64,000 bases of DNA from Meloidogyne chitwoodi (lineage: Eukaryota > Nematoda > Chromadorea > Rhabditida > Meloidogynidae): contig JACZZP010000018.1 in NCBI GenBank assembly GCA_015183035.1, positions 930,001-994,000 of the forward strand. The letters run 5' to 3'. This document shows, in pieces, positions 62,455-64,000 of the stretch. The notes beneath the pieces were generated by a model. The model saw only the letters and a program-made list of their open reading frames with translations. It searched no databases and was not told where the DNA came from. Numbering within the stretch: position 1 is the first letter of the stretch; each line of letters starts with the position of its first letter. The position numbers were made by a program, and so were the translations under genes.

Positions 62455-64000
62455 TCTCTCCTCTTTTTTAAATTATAAATTAATTTAATTAAAATATATA
62501 AATATTTTATTTTGTTGAAATATTAATTAAATAAAATATTAAAAAATATTAAAAATTTAAAATATTATTAAATAAATTAAAATTAAAACAAATATTATAT
62601 TTAATATTTAAAAATAAATAATTAATTAATTAAATATTTATTTTATTTAATTTTCTTTTTTTTAAATAAATAAAAATATTGGACTGAAAAAAACAATGAA
62701 AAAAAAAATAAAAAGAATAAACAAATTGATTGATAAGAAAAAAAAGGCGGGACTAAAAATATTTTAGACAAAAAAAGCAACCAATAAAAGATGAAGAAAT
62801 ATTTTAAATTTTTAAAAATTAAATAATTTAATTTTTTTTAAATATTAAAAAAATAAATAAAGTTAAAAACAAAAATTAATTAATTAAAAAATAAATAAAT
62901 AATTATTTAAAAGATAATTCAAAAAATTAAATCTTCCCCCTATAATTTATTTATTTTTAATTTAAAAATATTACCTTTAAAACAGTTAATTTAAATAAAA
63001 TAAAAATTGGACTTTTTTAAATTAATTTAATTTTATTTTTTAAATTTAATTTTATTTAATTTTTATTAAAATAAAATAATAGAGGTATATTTATTTGTTT
63101 TAAAAAACTAATGTTTATAAATTAATACATAATTAAAATATTACTTGTTTAAATTTTAATTAAAATAAAACTCATTTTTTGTTTTATTGTTATTGTTGTA
63201 ACAAACAAGTTTATTTTTTAAAACATGTTTTTCAATTGTTCCCTAAAGTTTAATTTTTTTTTTAAAAACAAGTTTATTTTAAATAAATAAATATAAAATT
63301 AAATTAAAAATAAATACTTATTTAATTAATAATTAAAAATAATTCAGAATTATTCTCAAATTAATTTTTATTTAAATAATTTAGTCTTAAAAAATTATGA
63401 GAAAATTACTTAAAATTAAATTAAATAAATATATTTATTTTCCAAAAACTTTTTGTGTAATTCTGTTTTTTAAAAATTAAAAATATTAGAGGAAATAGAG
63501 AATATAAAATTAAAAAGGATTATTATTAAAAATATATTTTAAATAATATACAATTAAATAGACAACAAACACATCTGCAAAGGAAGAAAAAGAAAATAAA
63601 AATAAAGATTTATGGCCAGGCGGAAAAAAATGTCGAAAATGACCTTGGCAAATTTTTAGAGAAAATAAATAAAAATAATTTTAAAAATAAGTTTTGTTAA
63701 TTTAAATAAAATAAATAAAATTAAATATTTAAATTATTTAATAATCTTATAGAAATTAAAAAATTAAATTTAATAATTTTAAATAAATTAAAAATTATTT
63801 TTTAATTAAAAATACAGTAGGAAAAATAAAATAAATTAAATTAAATTAAAATATTCAACTATAGAATACCAAAAATTAACTTAAAATGGCCTCCAGCTGA
63901 GAATTCACAAAAAAAAAGAAAATAATAAATAAATAATAATATAGTAATTCTTTGATATAAATAAATTAAATTTAATTGGATTATTATTATTTAAAAAATA
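62455..64000. other. AT-rich 5' flank of the second Hox gene
   Basis: No gene seen. GATTTATGGCCA at 63607-63618 is shared with the Hox1 upstream region (44132-44143). AACAAGTTTATTTT-like motifs recur at about 63202 and 63270. Probably contains the promoter. Confidence 0.45.

Overview
The window is nuclear DNA of a nematode, very probably a plant-parasitic tylenchid of the root-knot (Meloidogyne) type. Evidence: extreme AT-richness, many short introns of about 40-60 bp, a perfect copy of the nematode spliced leader SL1 inside an SL RNA gene, two major sperm protein (MSP) genes, and animal orthologues with C. elegans counterparts (ced-6, unc-116, ceh-13, mix-1/SMC2). The genus is an inference; nothing seen fixes the species.

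Layout. 1-12.8 kb: 5' part of the splicing helicase DHX15 (-), a small spliced membrane protein (+), mitochondrial GTPase MTG2 (+), then three closely spaced minus-strand genes, SMC2 > ILKAP-type PP2C > TOE1. A 710 bp inverted-repeat element with an 8 bp target duplication sits in SMC2 intron 1. 12.8-14.1 kb is three repeat blocks in a row. 14.1-25.8 kb: CED-6/GULP, ABHD16A, conventional kinesin heavy chain (-), SBDS (-). 25.9-27.9 kb is repeat-rich with a small 8-bp-TSD element and a two-exon SH2-like gene relic. 28.4-39.8 kb: two tandem troponin T genes that share a 270 bp tract with no differences across an intron/exon border. Between them lie a 1.28 kb fold-back element, an SL1 RNA gene (-) and a 0.64 kb inverted-repeat element. 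Intron 1 of the second troponin T carries a whole unrelated 676-codon gene.

40-64 kb is a broken-up Hox neighbourhood: a labial/Hox1 gene (ceh-13 type, +) at 44.8-46.4 kb and a YPWM-class central Hox gene (-) at 58.6-62.5 kb, tail to tail. Between them are inverted-repeat elements, two minisatellite arrays alternating with a duplicated 0.7 kb spacer, and a likely operon of COX6B, NDUFC2 and RP2. The last intron of the second Hox gene holds two divergently transcribed MSP genes in a near-perfect palindrome.

The main points are the MSP palindrome inside a Hox intron, the gene inside the troponin T intron, the converted tract between the troponin T genes, the isolated SL1 RNA gene, and a set of fold-back elements with 8 bp target duplications. 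All splice models were read by eye from GT..AG sites, phase and homology; exon borders given as exact were checked for phase. Family names come from remembered protein families, not from a search.
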